Counted from the stretch's first letter, positions 1 to 9,412 are shown. The stretch is 64,000 bases of DNA from Elusimicrobiales bacterium (GCA_024681855.1 JAILAB010000055.1:24197-88196); one strand, 5' to 3'. Notes: generated by a model not told the origin, from the letters alone. Program-made: numbers and translations.

Positions 1-470
1 CAGAAGTGTCTGGCGGCGGACGCAAGCCATGGAAACAGAAAGGAACAGGCCGCGCGCGCCAAGGCTCAACCCGTTCGCCTATATGGAGAAAAGGCGGCGT
101 TGTGTTTGGCCCTAAGCCACGCTCTTATCGCCAGTACCTGCCTAAGCAGAAGCTTTCCGCAGGTTTGTTCCAGGCCCTTTCATATCGCCTCTCTGAAGGC
201 TCTGTGCTTGTAATTGAAAATCTTGAGTTAGACAAGCCTAAAACGGCAGAGCTCAATGATCTGCGCAAAGCTCTTAACTTTAAAAAGACTGTGCTTTTCG
301 TCAGCGAGAAGCCTGAAGCAGCTTTCATGACAGCCTCCAGGAATATTCCCGGATTTGGCCTTTGCTTAGCAAAGAACCTGAACGCTTATGAAGTGCTTCG
401 CAATGAGAAAATTGTCATAACGGCGGCAGCCCTCAAGGAAATAGAGGACAAGGCCTCCAAGGAGAACTAA
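1..470 (+). CDS. rplD: 50S ribosomal protein L4, 5' end missing
   Basis: This is the C-terminal part of L4, which binds 23S rRNA early in large-subunit assembly. The frame is already open at base 1, so the gene begins upstream of the window. The GTG at base 6 is an internal valine, not a start. The L4 loop signature SGGGRKPWKQKGTGRARQGS is visible at once, and the C-terminal globular part follows to the TAA. It precedes rplW by 3 nt in the S10-type order, so rpsJ and rplC are expected just outside the left edge. Confidence 0.95.
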   Translation, partial: EVSGGGRKPWKQKGTGRARQGSTRSPIWRKGGVVFGPKPRSYRQYLPKQKLSAGLFQALSYRLSEGSVLVIENLELDKPKTAELNDLRKALNFKKTVLFVSEKPEAAFMTASRNIPGFGLCLAKNLNAYEVLRNEKIVITAAALKEIEDKASKEN

Positions 471-473
471 GCC

Positions 474-764
474 ATGCATATAACAGAAGTTCTTATCTCC
501 CCTATTTTAAGCGAGAAAAGCGTAAATCTTAAAGATGCGCAGAACTGCTATTGCTTTAAAGTTAATCTTAAAGCCAATAAAACTGAAATAAAGAAAGCCG
601 TTGAGGAAATATTCAAGGTTAAAGTGACTAATGTCAGAACCAGCATTATCTCCGGCAAAATTCACCGCGTGGGCCGCTTCGAGGGTTATAGAAGCGACTG
701 GAAAAAAGCGATGGTGACTGTTAAGGAAGGCCAGAAAATAGATGTGGCCAGCCTCCCTAAGTAA
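474..764 (+). CDS. rplW: 50S ribosomal protein L23
   Basis: L23 lines the polypeptide exit tunnel and docks trigger factor and SRP. The 96-residue product has the usual N-terminus (ISPILSEKSV) and the conserved basic motif near residues 66-78 (GRFEGYRSDWKKA). Length is normal. It lies between rplD and rplB as in S10 operons. Confidence 0.95.
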   Translation: MHITEVLISPILSEKSVNLKDAQNCYCFKVNLKANKTEIKKAVEEIFKVKVTNVRTSIISGKIHRVGRFEGYRSDWKKAMVTVKEGQKIDVASLPK

Positions 765-793
765 CTGACGAGAAAAAGGAAGAATAAGCAATT

Positions 794-1633
794 ATGCCAG
801 TGAAATCATTCAAACCGTATACGCCTTCAAGGCGCACTATGCAAATGGCGGATTTCTCAGATCTTACAAAAAAAGCTCCTGAGAAACGTCTTATAAAAGG
901 ACTCCGCAAAACCGGAGGCCGCAACAATACAGGCAGGATTATGGTACGCCATATAGGCGGAGGCCATCGCCGCCGTTATCGCGTTATAGACTTCAAGCGC
1001 GATAAATTTGGAGTTCCGGCCAGAGTAGCATCTATAGAATACGATCCTAACAGAAATGCAAGAATCGCTCTTCTCGTATATGCGGATGGCGATAAACGCT
1101 ATATCCCTGCTCCTCTTGGCCTGAAAGTGAACGACAAAGTGGAAAATGGCCCTCAGGCTGAAATCAGCGTTGGCAATGCCATGCCGATGGCAAATATCCC
1201 TGACGGAACATTCATACATGCCATTGAGATGATTCCCGGAAAGGGAGCTCAGTTTGTACGCGCCGCAGGCGCAATGGCGCAGCTTATGGCCAAGGAAGGC
1301 AATTATGCTCTTGTGAAAATGCCTTCCGGTGAAATCCGCAAGCTTCTTAAGAACTGCATGGCCACAATAGGACAGGTAGGCAATATTGAGCACAATACAA
1401 TTACTCTCGGTAAAGCCGGACGCAAACGCCATCTCGGTATAAAGCCGACAGTCAGAGGTGCGGCAATGAATGCCACTGATCATCCTCTTGGCGGAGGCCG
1501 CGGCCACTCAAAAGGCAATAACGTTCCGCGCTCACCGTGGAATCAGCCTTCAAAAGGCTTCAAGACCCGCACAAAGTCTAAGATTTGGAATTGGATGATA
1601 GTGCAGGACAGGCGCAAGAATAAAACTGCGTAA
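794..1633 (+). CDS. rplB: 50S ribosomal protein L2
   Basis: L2 is the large-subunit protein near the peptidyl-transferase centre and an inter-subunit bridge. The 279-residue product carries the RNA-binding core ([15 protein letters not shown], about residue 54) and the invariant C-terminal block around [13 protein letters not shown] (about residue 228). A GGAAG-like ribosome-binding site lies upstream of the ATG. It is part of the S10 cluster, followed 12 nt later by rpsS. Confidence 0.97.
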   Translation: MPVKSFKPYTPSRRTMQMADFSDLTKKAPEKRLIKGLRKTGGRNNTGRIMVRHIGGGHRRRYRVIDFKRDKFGVPARVASIEYDPNRNARIALLVYADGDKRYIPAPLGLKVNDKVENGPQAEISVGNAMPMANIPDGTFIHAIEMIPGKGAQFVRAAGAMAQLMAKEGNYALVKMPSGEIRKLLKNCMATIGQVGNIEHNTITLGKAGRKRHLGIKPTVRGAAMNATDHPLGGGRGHSKGNNVPRSPWNQPSKGFKTRTKSKIWNWMIVQDRRKNKTA

Positions 1634-1645
1634 CGGAGATATATA

Positions 1646-1933
1646 ATGAGCAGATCTTCTAAGAAAGGACCTTATGTAGAACCTTCTCTTCTGGAAAAAA
1701 TCCAGAAAATGAATGCGGCCGGAGAAAAGAAACCCCTTAAAACCTGGTCACGTTCTTCCACCATTACCCCTGACTTCATCGGCCATACCTTAATGGTGCA
1801 CAATGGCAGAAAATTCCTGCCTGTCTATATCAATGAGCGTATGGTAGGCCACAAGCTCGGAGAGTTTTCTTTCCCTCGCATGTTCAGAGGCCACGGCGCA
1901 TCTCATACCAAGGAGGCTACGGCATTAACCTAG
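1646..1933 (+). CDS. rpsS: 30S ribosomal protein S19
   Basis: S19 sits in the head of the 30S subunit. The 95-residue product opens with [10 protein letters not shown] and contains [15 protein letters not shown] and the C-terminal FRGHGASH, all S19 signatures. A GGAG ribosome-binding site precedes the ATG. Position between rplB and rplV is canonical. Confidence 0.96.
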   Translation: MSRSSKKGPYVEPSLLEKIQKMNAAGEKKPLKTWSRSSTITPDFIGHTLMVHNGRKFLPVYINERMVGHKLGEFSFPRMFRGHGASHTKEATALT

Positions 1934-1962
1934 TTCTTTAGGTATAATACGGAGAAATACAA

Positions 1963-2322
1963 ATGGAAGCAAAGTGCCATCTTAAATATCAACGCTATGG
2001 CCGCCGCAAAGTTGCGCTGCTGCTGAATGCGATTAAAGGAAAAACCCTTTATGAAGCAGGCCATATTCTCAACAACACTCCCATGAGCGCATGCGTTGTT
2101 GTAAACAAGGCTATACAGTCTGCCGGCGCAAACCTTGCCGTGAAGCTGGGCAGAAAAATAGACCTGAAGCAGGTCTGGGTTACTGCGGCTTATGCCGATC
2201 AGGGCCCGATGAAAATGCTGCACCGCGTGCAGCCCGGCCCGCAGGGCCGCGCAATGCCGTTTAAACGCAAAATGTGCCATATTACAGTATTTGTTTCAGA
2301 TGTCAAGGAGGCGAAGCGCTGA
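1963..2322 (+). CDS. rplV: 50S ribosomal protein L22
   Basis: L22 contributes the hairpin loop that narrows the peptide exit tunnel. The 119-residue product has the family core (RKVALLLNAIKGKTLYEA) and the tunnel hairpin, RVQPGPQGRAMPFKRK, near residues 88-103. A GGAG site lies upstream. It is followed by rpsC after 15 nt. Confidence 0.95.
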   Translation: MEAKCHLKYQRYGRRKVALLLNAIKGKTLYEAGHILNNTPMSACVVVNKAIQSAGANLAVKLGRKIDLKQVWVTAAYADQGPMKMLHRVQPGPQGRAMPFKRKMCHITVFVSDVKEAKR

Positions 2323-2337
2323 GGCGCCGCGAGAATT

Positions 2338-3066
2338 ATGGGTCAGAAAATTCATCCTAAGGGTCTCAGACTCGGCTATATACAGGACTGGCAGTCACGC
2401 TGGTTCTCTCCTAAGAAAATGCCGGAACTCATTGGCGAAGACTATGCTATACGCAAAATGATCTCAGAGCGTTTTCAGAATGCTTCAGTCAGCGGAATAG
2501 ACATTGAGCGCGCCGGAGCTTATCTGAAAGTAAGCATACACACTGCACGCCCAGGCGTAGTAATAGGCCGCAAAGGCGCCGACATTGAAAAACTGAAGAA
2601 GGATATAGAAAAACTTACCGGAAAGCGCAAGGTTTTTGTCAATGTGGCAGAAATCAAAATGCCGGAACTGGATGCTACTCTCGTAGGCCAGTCCATTGCC
2701 CAGCAGCTTGAGAAGCGCATTTCCTTCAAGCGCGCCATTAAGCGCGCAATGGAGAGGACAATGTCTTCTGGCGCCCTCGGCGTTAAGATAATGGCTGCGG
2801 GCCGCCTCGGCGGCGCTGAAATTGCCCGTACTGAGTGGTTCCGCAAAGGCCGCGTGCCTCTTCAGACTATTTCCGCGGATATCGACTATGGTTTCGTTGA
2901 AGCTCATACAACAATGGGTAAAATCGGAATAAAAGTATGGATATTCAAAAAGCTGTTCTTCGCAAAGACCCCTCGCGAGCTTAGGGAGCAGCTGCTAAAA
3001 CTGCAAGATGAGAACCCGGCAGAAGTTACCGTGACGGCAGAAGATACCGTCACGGAGCAGGCCTGA
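2338..3066 (+). CDS. rpsC: 30S ribosomal protein S3
   Basis: S3 forms part of the mRNA entry channel. The product is 242 residues and starts MGQKIHPKGLRLG. It has a KH domain with the GVVIGRKGADIEKLK motif near residue 75 and the C-terminal S3 domain (GRLGGAEIARTEW). The C-terminal tail is acidic. Start and spacing are typical of the S10 operon. Confidence 0.97.
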   Translation: MGQKIHPKGLRLGYIQDWQSRWFSPKKMPELIGEDYAIRKMISERFQNASVSGIDIERAGAYLKVSIHTARPGVVIGRKGADIEKLKKDIEKLTGKRKVFVNVAEIKMPELDATLVGQSIAQQLEKRISFKRAIKRAMERTMSSGALGVKIMAAGRLGGAEIARTEWFRKGRVPLQTISADIDYGFVEAHTTMGKIGIKVWIFKKLFFAKTPRELREQLLKLQDENPAEVTVTAEDTVTEQA

Positions 3067-3089
3067 TTCTATGTTAAGGAGATTCAACC

Positions 3090-3503
3090 ATGTTGATGCC
3101 TAAAAGAGTTAAATACCGCAAGACGCAGACCCGTCAGAAAATTAAAGGCTTTGCGAAACGCGGAACTTCCTTAGCTTTCGGCGAATTTGGCCTGAAGGCT
3201 CTTGAGCCGCGCTGGATTACAGCCCGCCAGATTGAAGCATGCCGTGTATGTATCGTAAGATACCTGCGAAAAAAGGGCAAGCTGTGGATTCGCATATTCC
3301 CAGATAAAGCCATCACAAAGCATCCTGCGGAAACCCGTATGGGTAAGGGAAAAGGCGCCCCTGAATTTTGGGTAGCCGTAGTTAAGCCCGGCAGAATTCT
3401 GTTTGAAATAGAAGGTCTTGATGTTGCCACAGCCAAGGAGGTCTTCAGGCTGGCATCTCATAAGCTTCCTATTAAGACTACATTCATTAGCCGCGAGGAT
3501 TAA
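3090..3503 (+). CDS. rplP: 50S ribosomal protein L16
   Basis: L16 organises the A-site tRNA region of the 50S subunit. The 137-residue product begins with the usual [11 protein letters not shown] and contains [12 protein letters not shown] and [13 protein letters not shown]. An AAGGAG site 8 nt before this ATG favours it over the second ATG two codons on. Confidence 0.97.
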   Translation: MLMPKRVKYRKTQTRQKIKGFAKRGTSLAFGEFGLKALEPRWITARQIEACRVCIVRYLRKKGKLWIRIFPDKAITKHPAETRMGKGKGAPEFWVAVVKPGRILFEIEGLDVATAKEVFRLASHKLPIKTTFISRED

Positions 3504-3518
3504 TCAGGAGTTTTTTAT

Positions 3519-3743
3519 ATGAAAAGAAGAGAAAAAGAGAGTATCAGAAATCTGAAAGATGACGAAATACTGTCCCAGATTGAAGGACTTAAGAAGACAA
3601 TCTTTGAGATTAAATTCAAACGTATGACCGCTCCGGTTTCCAATCCGGTTGAGGCCCGTACTGCTAGGCGCAAAATTGCTCTTATGAAAACAATCCTGAG
3701 AGAACGCGAATTGGCTAAAGAGAAATCTGCGGAGAATAAATAA
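3519..3743 (+). CDS. rpmC: 50S ribosomal protein L29
   Basis: L29 is a small helical protein near the exit tunnel. The 74-residue product has the two-helix pattern and the signature around NPVEARTARRKIALMKT. It sits between rplP and rpsQ, 2 nt from rpsQ, as expected. Confidence 0.92.
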   Translation: MKRREKESIRNLKDDEILSQIEGLKKTIFEIKFKRMTAPVSNPVEARTARRKIALMKTILRERELAKEKSAENK

Positions 3744-3745
3744 CC

Positions 3746-4018
3746 ATGAACGAAACCGAAGCAAGAGTTAACAGACGCAAAGTGCTGCGCGGAATCGTGA
3801 CTTCCGACAAAGCCCTGAAGACGCGCGTGGTAAGCGTTGACCATGTCATTATGCATGGCGTTTACGGCAAAACGCTTCGCCGTGTCCATAAATTTTATGC
3901 GCATGACGAAAACAATGAGTCTCATGTCGGCGATGTTGTGGAAATACAGAGCACGCGCCCTATGTCAGCCTTGAAACGCTGGCGCATAAGCCGCATTGTT
4001 GAGAAGGCAGTTAAATAA
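3746..4018 (+). CDS. rpsQ: 30S ribosomal protein S17
   Basis: S17 is a primary 16S rRNA binder with an OB fold. The 90-residue product has RKVLRGIVTSDKALKT at the N-terminus and the family stretch HDENNESHVGDVVEIQSTRP. Length and order are normal. Confidence 0.95.
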   Translation: MNETEARVNRRKVLRGIVTSDKALKTRVVSVDHVIMHGVYGKTLRRVHKFYAHDENNESHVGDVVEIQSTRPMSALKRWRISRIVEKAVK

Positions 4019-4039
4019 GGTTTATACAGAGAGAGTTTT

Positions 4040-4408
4040 ATGATACAGCTGAGAACGATTCTGAACGTTGCCGACAATTCCGGCGCAAAGAAACTTCAGT
4101 GCTTCCACATAAACGGCGGCAGCTATCGCAGGTTTGCCTATCTTGGTGATACCATAGTTTGCTCCGTAAGGGAGGCTAATCCTCATGCCGCCATTAAGAA
4201 GGGCGACGTGGTAAAGGCCGTAGTGGTGCGCGTAGCCAGAGAAGCTCGCCGCCCAGATGGCTCATACATCCGCTTCGACGAGAACGCTGCCTGCATCATT
4301 GATGCTAACGGTGAACCTAAAGGCACCCGCGTTTTCGGTCCGGTTGCCCGTGAGCTGCGCGCAAAGAACTTCCTTAAGATTCTTTCGCTTGCTCCTGAAG
4401 TAATATAA
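4040..4408 (+). CDS. rplN: 50S ribosomal protein L14
   Basis: L14 is a compact beta-barrel protein forming an inter-subunit bridge. The 122-residue product has [19 protein letters not shown] at the N-terminus and [13 protein letters not shown] near the C-terminus. Length is the family standard. Confidence 0.97.
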   Translation: MIQLRTILNVADNSGAKKLQCFHINGGSYRRFAYLGDTIVCSVREANPHAAIKKGDVVKAVVVRVAREARRPDGSYIRFDENAACIIDANGEPKGTRVFGPVARELRAKNFLKILSLAPEVI

Positions 4409-4421
4409 GAGGCTTGAACCT

Positions 4422-4727
4422 ATGAAATTAAAAAAGAAAGACACGGTTGTCATTCTTGCCGGAAAAGACAAAGGCAAGAAAGGCGAGATAAAAGAAATAC
4501 TGCCGGCAAAGCATAAAGTTACTGTAGTTGGCGTTAATATTGTGTCCAAGCACAAAAAGAACACCAAAGACAAACCAGGCGGTATCCATAAAGTGGAAGC
4601 CCCGCTTGACATTTCAAATGTGAGGCTTGTCTGCCCTAAATGTGGAAAAGCCGCAGGAGTAAAAATTGTTTTTCAGGGCGGAGATAAGCACCGCGCCTGC
4701 AAAAAGTGCGGCGAACTCATCATATAG
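4422..4727 (+). CDS. rplX: 50S ribosomal protein L24
   Basis: L24 is an assembly initiator of the 50S subunit. The 101-residue product has a KOW motif at the N-terminus (VVILAGKDKGKKGEI) and the internal KPGGIHKVEAPLDISNV block. Two CxxC pairs (CPKC and CKKC) near the C-terminus suggest a bound zinc, a common variant. Confidence 0.95.
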   Translation: MKLKKKDTVVILAGKDKGKKGEIKEILPAKHKVTVVGVNIVSKHKKNTKDKPGGIHKVEAPLDISNVRLVCPKCGKAAGVKIVFQGGDKHRACKKCGELII

Positions 4728-4739
4728 AGGTAAATTTAA

Positions 4740-5417
4740 ATGGCAAAAGAAACAGCAAAGAAACCAGCCGCCGGAAAACAGGCCAAGAACCAGAGAGGGG
4801 GAAGACCCTCTCTCCCAGGAACAGGCGTAGTACTTGCAGAAGGCAAGCCGGCTCCTCTTCCCAAGGGCTATAAAGCCCGTATTCAAGAGCTTTATTCCTC
4901 AAAGGTTCTTCCTCAGCTTATGAAAGAGCTTGGAGTGAAGTCTCCGATGCAGGCTCCAAAGCTTTTGAAAATTGTGATCAATGTCGGTGTTACCGAAGCA
5001 AAAGAGAACATACAGGCTTTGGATCTTGTGAAAGAAGATCTTGCTCTTATTACTGGCCAGTGCCCTCAGGTGCGCCGCGCGAAGAAGTCAATTTCTAACT
5101 TCAAGCTGCGCGAAGGCATGCCCATAGGCGTACGCGTAACTCTTCGCGGAACGCGCATGTATGAGTTCCTTGACCGCTTTGTTTCACTTGCGGTTCCCCG
5201 CATCCGCGACTTCCAGGGCTTTGATCCTAAATTCTTTGATGGCCGCGGCAATCTGAACATCGGCCTTAAAGAGCATCACATATTCCCTGAAATAAATATG
5301 GAACGCTCCCCGAAGGCTCACGGCATGAATTTATCATTCGTTACTGATGCCGGCGATAACCAAAAGGGAAAGATGCTGCTTGAAGAGCTTGGCATCCCTT
5401 TCAAGAAGGCGAAATAA
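4740..5417 (+). CDS. rplE: 50S ribosomal protein L5 with N-terminal extension
   Basis: L5 binds 5S rRNA and contacts P-site tRNA. The body from about residue 42 (YKARIQELY) onward is a normal L5, with KIVINVGVTEAKEN, RRAKKSISNFKLREG and the C-terminal block near MLLEELGIPF. The product is 225 residues, about 45 longer than the usual 179-180. The surplus is a lysine-, alanine- and proline-rich N-terminal extension. DNA coding for that extension contains an 8-bp inverted repeat (4792-4799 with 4806-4813). The start at 4740 follows a GAGG site. A later in-frame start with a good ribosome-binding site was not seen, so the extension is probably translated. Confidence 0.93.
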   Translation: MAKETAKKPAAGKQAKNQRGGRPSLPGTGVVLAEGKPAPLPKGYKARIQELYSSKVLPQLMKELGVKSPMQAPKLLKIVINVGVTEAKENIQALDLVKEDLALITGQCPQVRRAKKSISNFKLREGMPIGVRVTLRGTRMYEFLDRFVSLAVPRIRDFQGFDPKFFDGRGNLNIGLKEHHIFPEINMERSPKAHGMNLSFVTDAGDNQKGKMLLEELGIPFKKAK

Positions 5418-5439
5418 GCGCCACTGAGGAGAAACTAAT

Positions 5440-5625
5440 ATGGCTACATATGCTTGGATGGCAAAGATGCGCAAACCGCAGAAATTTTCCACGCGCCAGC
5501 GCAACCGCTGTCAGATTTGCGGACGCCCGCGCGGTTATTATCGCGATTTCGGCCTGTGCAGAATATGTCTGCGGAAAATGGCCCACGAAGGCCTTATCCC
5601 CGGCCTGAAAAAATCCAGCTGGTAA
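5440..5625 (+). CDS. rpsN: 30S ribosomal protein S14, zinc type
   Basis: S14 sits in the head of the small subunit. At 61 residues with the ligand pattern CxxC...CxxC ([11 protein letters not shown] and CRIC), this is the short zinc-binding form. The C-terminus [11 protein letters not shown] is typical. Position between rplE and rpsH matches spc operons. Confidence 0.95.
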   Translation: MATYAWMAKMRKPQKFSTRQRNRCQICGRPRGYYRDFGLCRICLRKMAHEGLIPGLKKSSW

Positions 5626-5654
5626 TCCGGCAGCAACATAAGAGGTAAAAAAGA

Positions 5655-6062
5655 ATGGATCCTATTTCAAATATGTTGGTCTCAATAAAGAACGCCTCCG
5701 CTAAGCGGAAAGAAAGAGTTGACATCCCTTATTCTGGGATTAAGGCTGGCGTAGTGAAGCTGCTCAAGGAAGAAGGTTTTATCACTGGTTATAAGCTTGT
5801 GGATTCTAAGACTGATAAAAACGTGGACAGCCGCGGCGTTATCCGCATTACGCTCAAATACACGCAGGACAAGCAGCCTGTTATTGTAGGAATGCGCCGC
5901 ATTTCTAAGCCTGGCTTGCGCATATATCGCGCCTATACAGACATTCCGCGCGTTCGCGCCGCTTTTGGCGTAACGATTCTTTCCACTTCTAAGGGCCTTC
6001 TTACAGATGAGAAAGCCCGCGAGCAGAAAGTTGGCGGCGAGGTCATCTGCCAGGTTTGGTAA
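5655..6062 (+). CDS. rpsH: 30S ribosomal protein S8
   Basis: S8 binds the central domain of 16S rRNA and in some bacteria represses the spc operon. The 135-residue product starts with DPISNMLVSIKNAS and ends with the family motif block ILSTSKGLLTDEKAREQKVGGEV. An AGAGG site lies upstream. No S8-binding leader could be recognised by eye. Confidence 0.95.
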   Translation: MDPISNMLVSIKNASAKRKERVDIPYSGIKAGVVKLLKEEGFITGYKLVDSKTDKNVDSRGVIRITLKYTQDKQPVIVGMRRISKPGLRIYRAYTDIPRVRAAFGVTILSTSKGLLTDEKAREQKVGGEVICQVW

Positions 6063-6090
6063 AATATCATTTTAAAGAGGTAATCATCTC

Positions 6091-6651
6091 ATGAGCAGAA
6101 TCGGAAAGAAACCCGTCATAATTCCTGAAAAAGTAAAAGTCATTGTGGAAAATGAGAAAGTCCGCGTTGAAGGCCCTCTCGGAAAGCTCTCTTTAGGCAT
6201 TCCGGCTGGCATTCTTGTGGCTTCAGACGGAAAGCAGATTAATGTAAGCATTGAAAAAGGCGCAGAGAACAAGGACGCTCTTTTTGGCACAATCCGGGCC
6301 CGCATTCAGAATATGGTCAGCGGAGTGGTCAAAGAGTTTGAAAAGGTTCTTGAAATCACTGGCGTTGGCTTTAAGGGCGAAGTTAAGGGCAAGCAGATTT
6401 CTCTTCAGCTTGGCTTCTCCCATCCCGTTATAGTGGACATACCTGAAGGCATAAAAATGTCTTTTGATCCTAAGCAGACAACGCTTACCATCAAGGGTAT
6501 TGACCGCGAGGCCGTAGGCAATATTGCTGCCCAGATACGCAGAATAAAGAAAACCGAGCCTTATAAAGGCACGGGCATTAAGTATCAGGGCGAGCACATC
6601 ATCCGCAAGGCCGGCAAGACTGCAGCTGCAGGCTCCGGTGCGAAGAAATAA
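6091..6651 (+). CDS. rplF: 50S ribosomal protein L6
   Basis: L6 is a two-domain protein near the GTPase centre. The 186-residue product starts MSRIGKKPVIIP and has the second-domain motif RRIKKTEPYKGTGIKY near residue 150. Length and order (rpsH-rplF-rplR) are standard. Confidence 0.96.
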   Translation: MSRIGKKPVIIPEKVKVIVENEKVRVEGPLGKLSLGIPAGILVASDGKQINVSIEKGAENKDALFGTIRARIQNMVSGVVKEFEKVLEITGVGFKGEVKGKQISLQLGFSHPVIVDIPEGIKMSFDPKQTTLTIKGIDREAVGNIAAQIRRIKKTEPYKGTGIKYQGEHIIRKAGKTAAAGSGAKK

Positions 6652-6671
6652 CACACTGAGGAATAAAAGTT

Positions 6672-7034
6672 ATGATTAGCAAACAGGAAAGATATAAGTT
6701 CCGTAAGGAACGCTCCCGCAGCAAGCTTTTCGCAAACGGGATACGCCGCCCAAGGCTGGCGGTGTATCGCAGCTCCCGCTATCTGTATGCCCAGGTAATT
6801 GATGACAATACGGGAACTACCATTGCGGCGGCTTCCAGTCTTGACAAAGAGCTCAAGGGACAGCTGAAATCCGGTAAGAACATTGAGACCGCCAAGAAAG
6901 TAGGCATGCTGGTTGCCCAGCGTGCAATAAAAAACAACGTTACCGAGGTATGCTTCGATCGCGCCGGTCTTATTTATCACGGCCGCATTAAAGCCCTTGC
7001 AGACGGTGCCCGCGAAGGCGGCCTTAAATTCTAA
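6672..7034 (+). CDS. rplR: 50S ribosomal protein L18
   Basis: L18 binds 5S rRNA. The 120-residue product has a basic N-terminus, the [20 protein letters not shown] core, and ends [27 protein letters not shown] site precedes the ATG. Confidence 0.96.
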   Translation: MISKQERYKFRKERSRSKLFANGIRRPRLAVYRSSRYLYAQVIDDNTGTTIAAASSLDKELKGQLKSGKNIETAKKVGMLVAQRAIKNNVTEVCFDRAGLIYHGRIKALADGAREGGLKF

Positions 7035-7049
7035 CAGGAGAAAGCTCAA

Positions 7050-7604
7050 ATGCTAAAACCCCAAAAACAGTTAAAAACCGATAAACTGACCACTGCCCAA
7101 GACAAGGATCAGATGGATCAGACTGAAATAACTCTTAATGAGGAAAAAGAAGAACAGACTGTTGTTGTTGCCATAAACCGCGTTACAAAGGTTGTGAAGG
7201 GCGGAAAACGTTTCTCCTTTGCCGCTTTAGTGGTAGTGGGAAATGGCAATGGCACAGTAGGTGTCGGCCTTGGCAAGTCAAATGAGGTTCAGTCCGCAAT
7301 ACAAAAAGGCACATCTGAAGCTAAGAAGTCTCAGATAACCTTCCCGGTTTTAGATTCCACAATCCCGCATGAGATTGAAGGTCACTTTGGCGCAGGGCAT
7401 GTTTGGATGAAGCCCGCCATGAAAGGCACCGGCCTCAAAGCTGGCGGCGGCATACGCGCAGTGCTGGAAGCTGCCGGCGTTAAGAATCTTCTTACCAAGA
7501 ATCTTGGCGCTCACAATGCTTTCAATACTGTGTATGCCACATTTGATGCCTTAAAACGCCTTAAAACACAAGAAGAAATACGTAAAATAAGAGGAGAAAA
7601 ATAA
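7050..7604 (+). CDS. rpsE: 30S ribosomal protein S5
   Basis: S5 acts in mRNA unwinding and decoding fidelity. The body starts around residue 40 with [20 protein letters not shown] and contains [17 protein letters not shown] and the C-terminal [16 protein letters not shown]. At 184 residues it is slightly long. A charged N-terminal tail of about 38 residues precedes the domain, and an in-frame ATG at 7113 could be an alternative start. The next gene, rplO, begins 1 nt after the stop, so no rpmD lies between them. Confidence 0.95.
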   Translation: MLKPQKQLKTDKLTTAQDKDQMDQTEITLNEEKEEQTVVVAINRVTKVVKGGKRFSFAALVVVGNGNGTVGVGLGKSNEVQSAIQKGTSEAKKSQITFPVLDSTIPHEIEGHFGAGHVWMKPAMKGTGLKAGGGIRAVLEAAGVKNLLTKNLGAHNAFNTVYATFDALKRLKTQEEIRKIRGEK

Positions 7605-7605
7605 C

Positions 7606-8082
7606 ATGGCCTCCATTCATAAACTTACTCCCAAAAAGGGTTCCGTACATCGCCGCAAACGCCTTGGCACAGGCCAGGGCTCCGGCCATGGCCAGACTTG
7701 TACCCGCGGACAGAAAGGACAGCACTCTACTTCCGGCGGAACTAAGCCGAGAGGCTTCCAAGGCGGACAGACTACATTATGGCGCCGCACTCCAAAGAGC
7801 GGTTTCAATAATACTAAATTCCGCACTGAATATGAATGGGTCAATCTGTCAGTTCTTGAAGAATATTTTGACGCAGGCGCTGACATTACTCCTGCTACCC
7901 TTAAAGAACGCGGTTTCGTAAAATGCGGCTGCCGCGTCAAAGTGCTTGGAAACGGCGATCTAAAAAAATCGTTTAAGGTTTCAGCGCATGCTTTCTCCAA
8001 GAGCGCAATCGAAAAGATTGAAAAGGCTGGAGGAAAAGCCTCAGTGCTGGAAGCAAAAAAAACTGAGACGGACAAAAAATAA
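7606..8082 (+). CDS. rplO: 50S ribosomal protein L15
   Basis: L15 is a late-assembly 50S protein. The 158-residue product has the glycine- and arginine-rich N-terminal tail (RRKRLGTGQGSGHGQTCTRG) and the C-terminal globular domain ending at residue 158. The stop overlaps the secY ATG by one base (TAATG), implying translational coupling. Confidence 0.95.
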   Translation: MASIHKLTPKKGSVHRRKRLGTGQGSGHGQTCTRGQKGQHSTSGGTKPRGFQGGQTTLWRRTPKSGFNNTKFRTEYEWVNLSVLEEYFDAGADITPATLKERGFVKCGCRVKVLGNGDLKKSFKVSAHAFSKSAIEKIEKAGGKASVLEAKKTETDKK

Positions 8083-9407
8083 TGCAAAACGTAACTGATA
8101 TCTTCAAAGTACAGGAACTTAAAAAGAGGATATTGTTCGTTATGGGCGCCTTGGCGATATATCGCCTGGGCGCCATTATTCCTATCCCGGGGATTAACAC
8201 TGCCGCGCTTCAGGCCCTCTTTAACAATTCAGCAAATTCCCTGCTGGGCTTCCTGAACATATTTTCTGGCGGCGCATTGGGACGGTTTTCAATATTCTCA
8301 TTAGGCGTTATGCCATACATCAACGCCTCTATTATTATGAGCCTGGTTCAGGGAGCGCATGTATTCCCTGCTCTCGATAGGCTTCAAAAGGAGGGAGAGA
8401 GCGGACGCCGTAAAATAATACAGTTTACGCGTTATTTCACGCTGTTCTTAGCTTTCTTCCAGTCTTTAGGCCTTACAATGGCTCTTACGCATATGGGCGG
8501 AAGCGGGCCTTCGCTAGTCAATAATCCTACTGCATCTTTCTATTTTACGACAGTTCTTACGCTTACCACAGGCACAGTTTTTGTTATGTGGCTTGGCGAA
8601 CAGATGACTGAAAGGGGAATAGGAAACGGTATCTCTTTGATAATTTTTGCCGGCATCGTGGATGGCTTGCCCGGAGCAATATCAAAGATGATAAACCTTG
8701 TGCAGGTAGAGGAAGTCAGCTTAATAACGGCTTTGTTCCTTATATGTCTTATAGTCCTAATAACGGCTTTCGTTATATGGGTTGAGACAGCGCAGCGCAA
8801 AATACAGGTTCAGTATGCCCAGCGCATGGTAGGCCGCCGTATGATGGGAGGAGCTTCCACATTCTTGCCTCTTAAAGTTGACCAGTCCGGCGTTATAGCG
8901 GTCATATTCGCTATTTCCCTTCTCAGCGTTCCGTATACCATAGGCTCTTTCAATCCTACTGCTTCATGGGCGCAGACCCTTATGAATATGATGAACCATA
9001 CAAGCGTATGGTATCAGCTTATCTATGTGGCGCTAATCATATTCTTCTGCTATTTCTATAATTCTGTAAGCATTAATCCTAAAGATTTGGCAGACAATAT
9101 GAAAAAATGGGGCGGATTTATTCCCGGCATACGTCCTGGAGAACCTACTGCTCAGCATATAGAATGGGTGCTGAACCGCATCACATTCGCAGGCGCTATT
9201 TTTGTTTCGCTGATTGCTGTATTGCCTGACTATCTGCGGGCAAAATACAATGTTCCATTCTATTTTGGCGGAACATCTCTGCTGATTGTCGTGGGCGTTG
9301 CTTTGGACACAATAGCGCAGACTGAAGCTCATCTCGTCATGCGCAATTATGAAGGCTTTTATAAGAATTCTAAAGTTAAAGGCCGCTGGTTTAATGTAGG
9401 CCAGTGA
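8082..9407 (+). CDS. secY: Preprotein translocase channel subunit SecY
   Basis: SecY is the channel of the Sec translocon in the inner membrane. The 441-residue product has about ten hydrophobic segments. It also has family motifs: RLGAIIPIPGI in TM1, LGVMPYINASIIMS in TM2, GEQMTERGIGNGISLIIFAGI, and GGFIPGIRPGEPT in the C5 region. It overlaps rplO upstream. Its stop overlaps a GTG that could start adk, so the spc-type coupling is retained. Confidence 0.97.
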   Translation: MQNVTDIFKVQELKKRILFVMGALAIYRLGAIIPIPGINTAALQALFNNSANSLLGFLNIFSGGALGRFSIFSLGVMPYINASIIMSLVQGAHVFPALDRLQKEGESGRRKIIQFTRYFTLFLAFFQSLGLTMALTHMGGSGPSLVNNPTASFYFTTVLTLTTGTVFVMWLGEQMTERGIGNGISLIIFAGIVDGLPGAISKMINLVQVEEVSLITALFLICLIVLITAFVIWVETAQRKIQVQYAQRMVGRRMMGGASTFLPLKVDQSGVIAVIFAISLLSVPYTIGSFNPTASWAQTLMNMMNHTSVWYQLIYVALIIFFCYFYNSVSINPKDLADNMKKWGGFIPGIRPGEPTAQHIEWVLNRITFAGAIFVSLIAVLPDYLRAKYNVPFYFGGTSLLIVVGVALDTIAQTEAHLVMRNYEGFYKNSKVKGRWFNVGQ

Positions 9408-9412
9408 AGAAA

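Noticed and set aside
6..470. A complete short L4 gene starting at the GTG at base 6
   Set aside because: The sequence begins in the middle of the L4 loop; the true start is outside the window.
857..1507. 216-codon minus-strand frame
   Set aside because: It is antisense to rplB, which is unambiguous.
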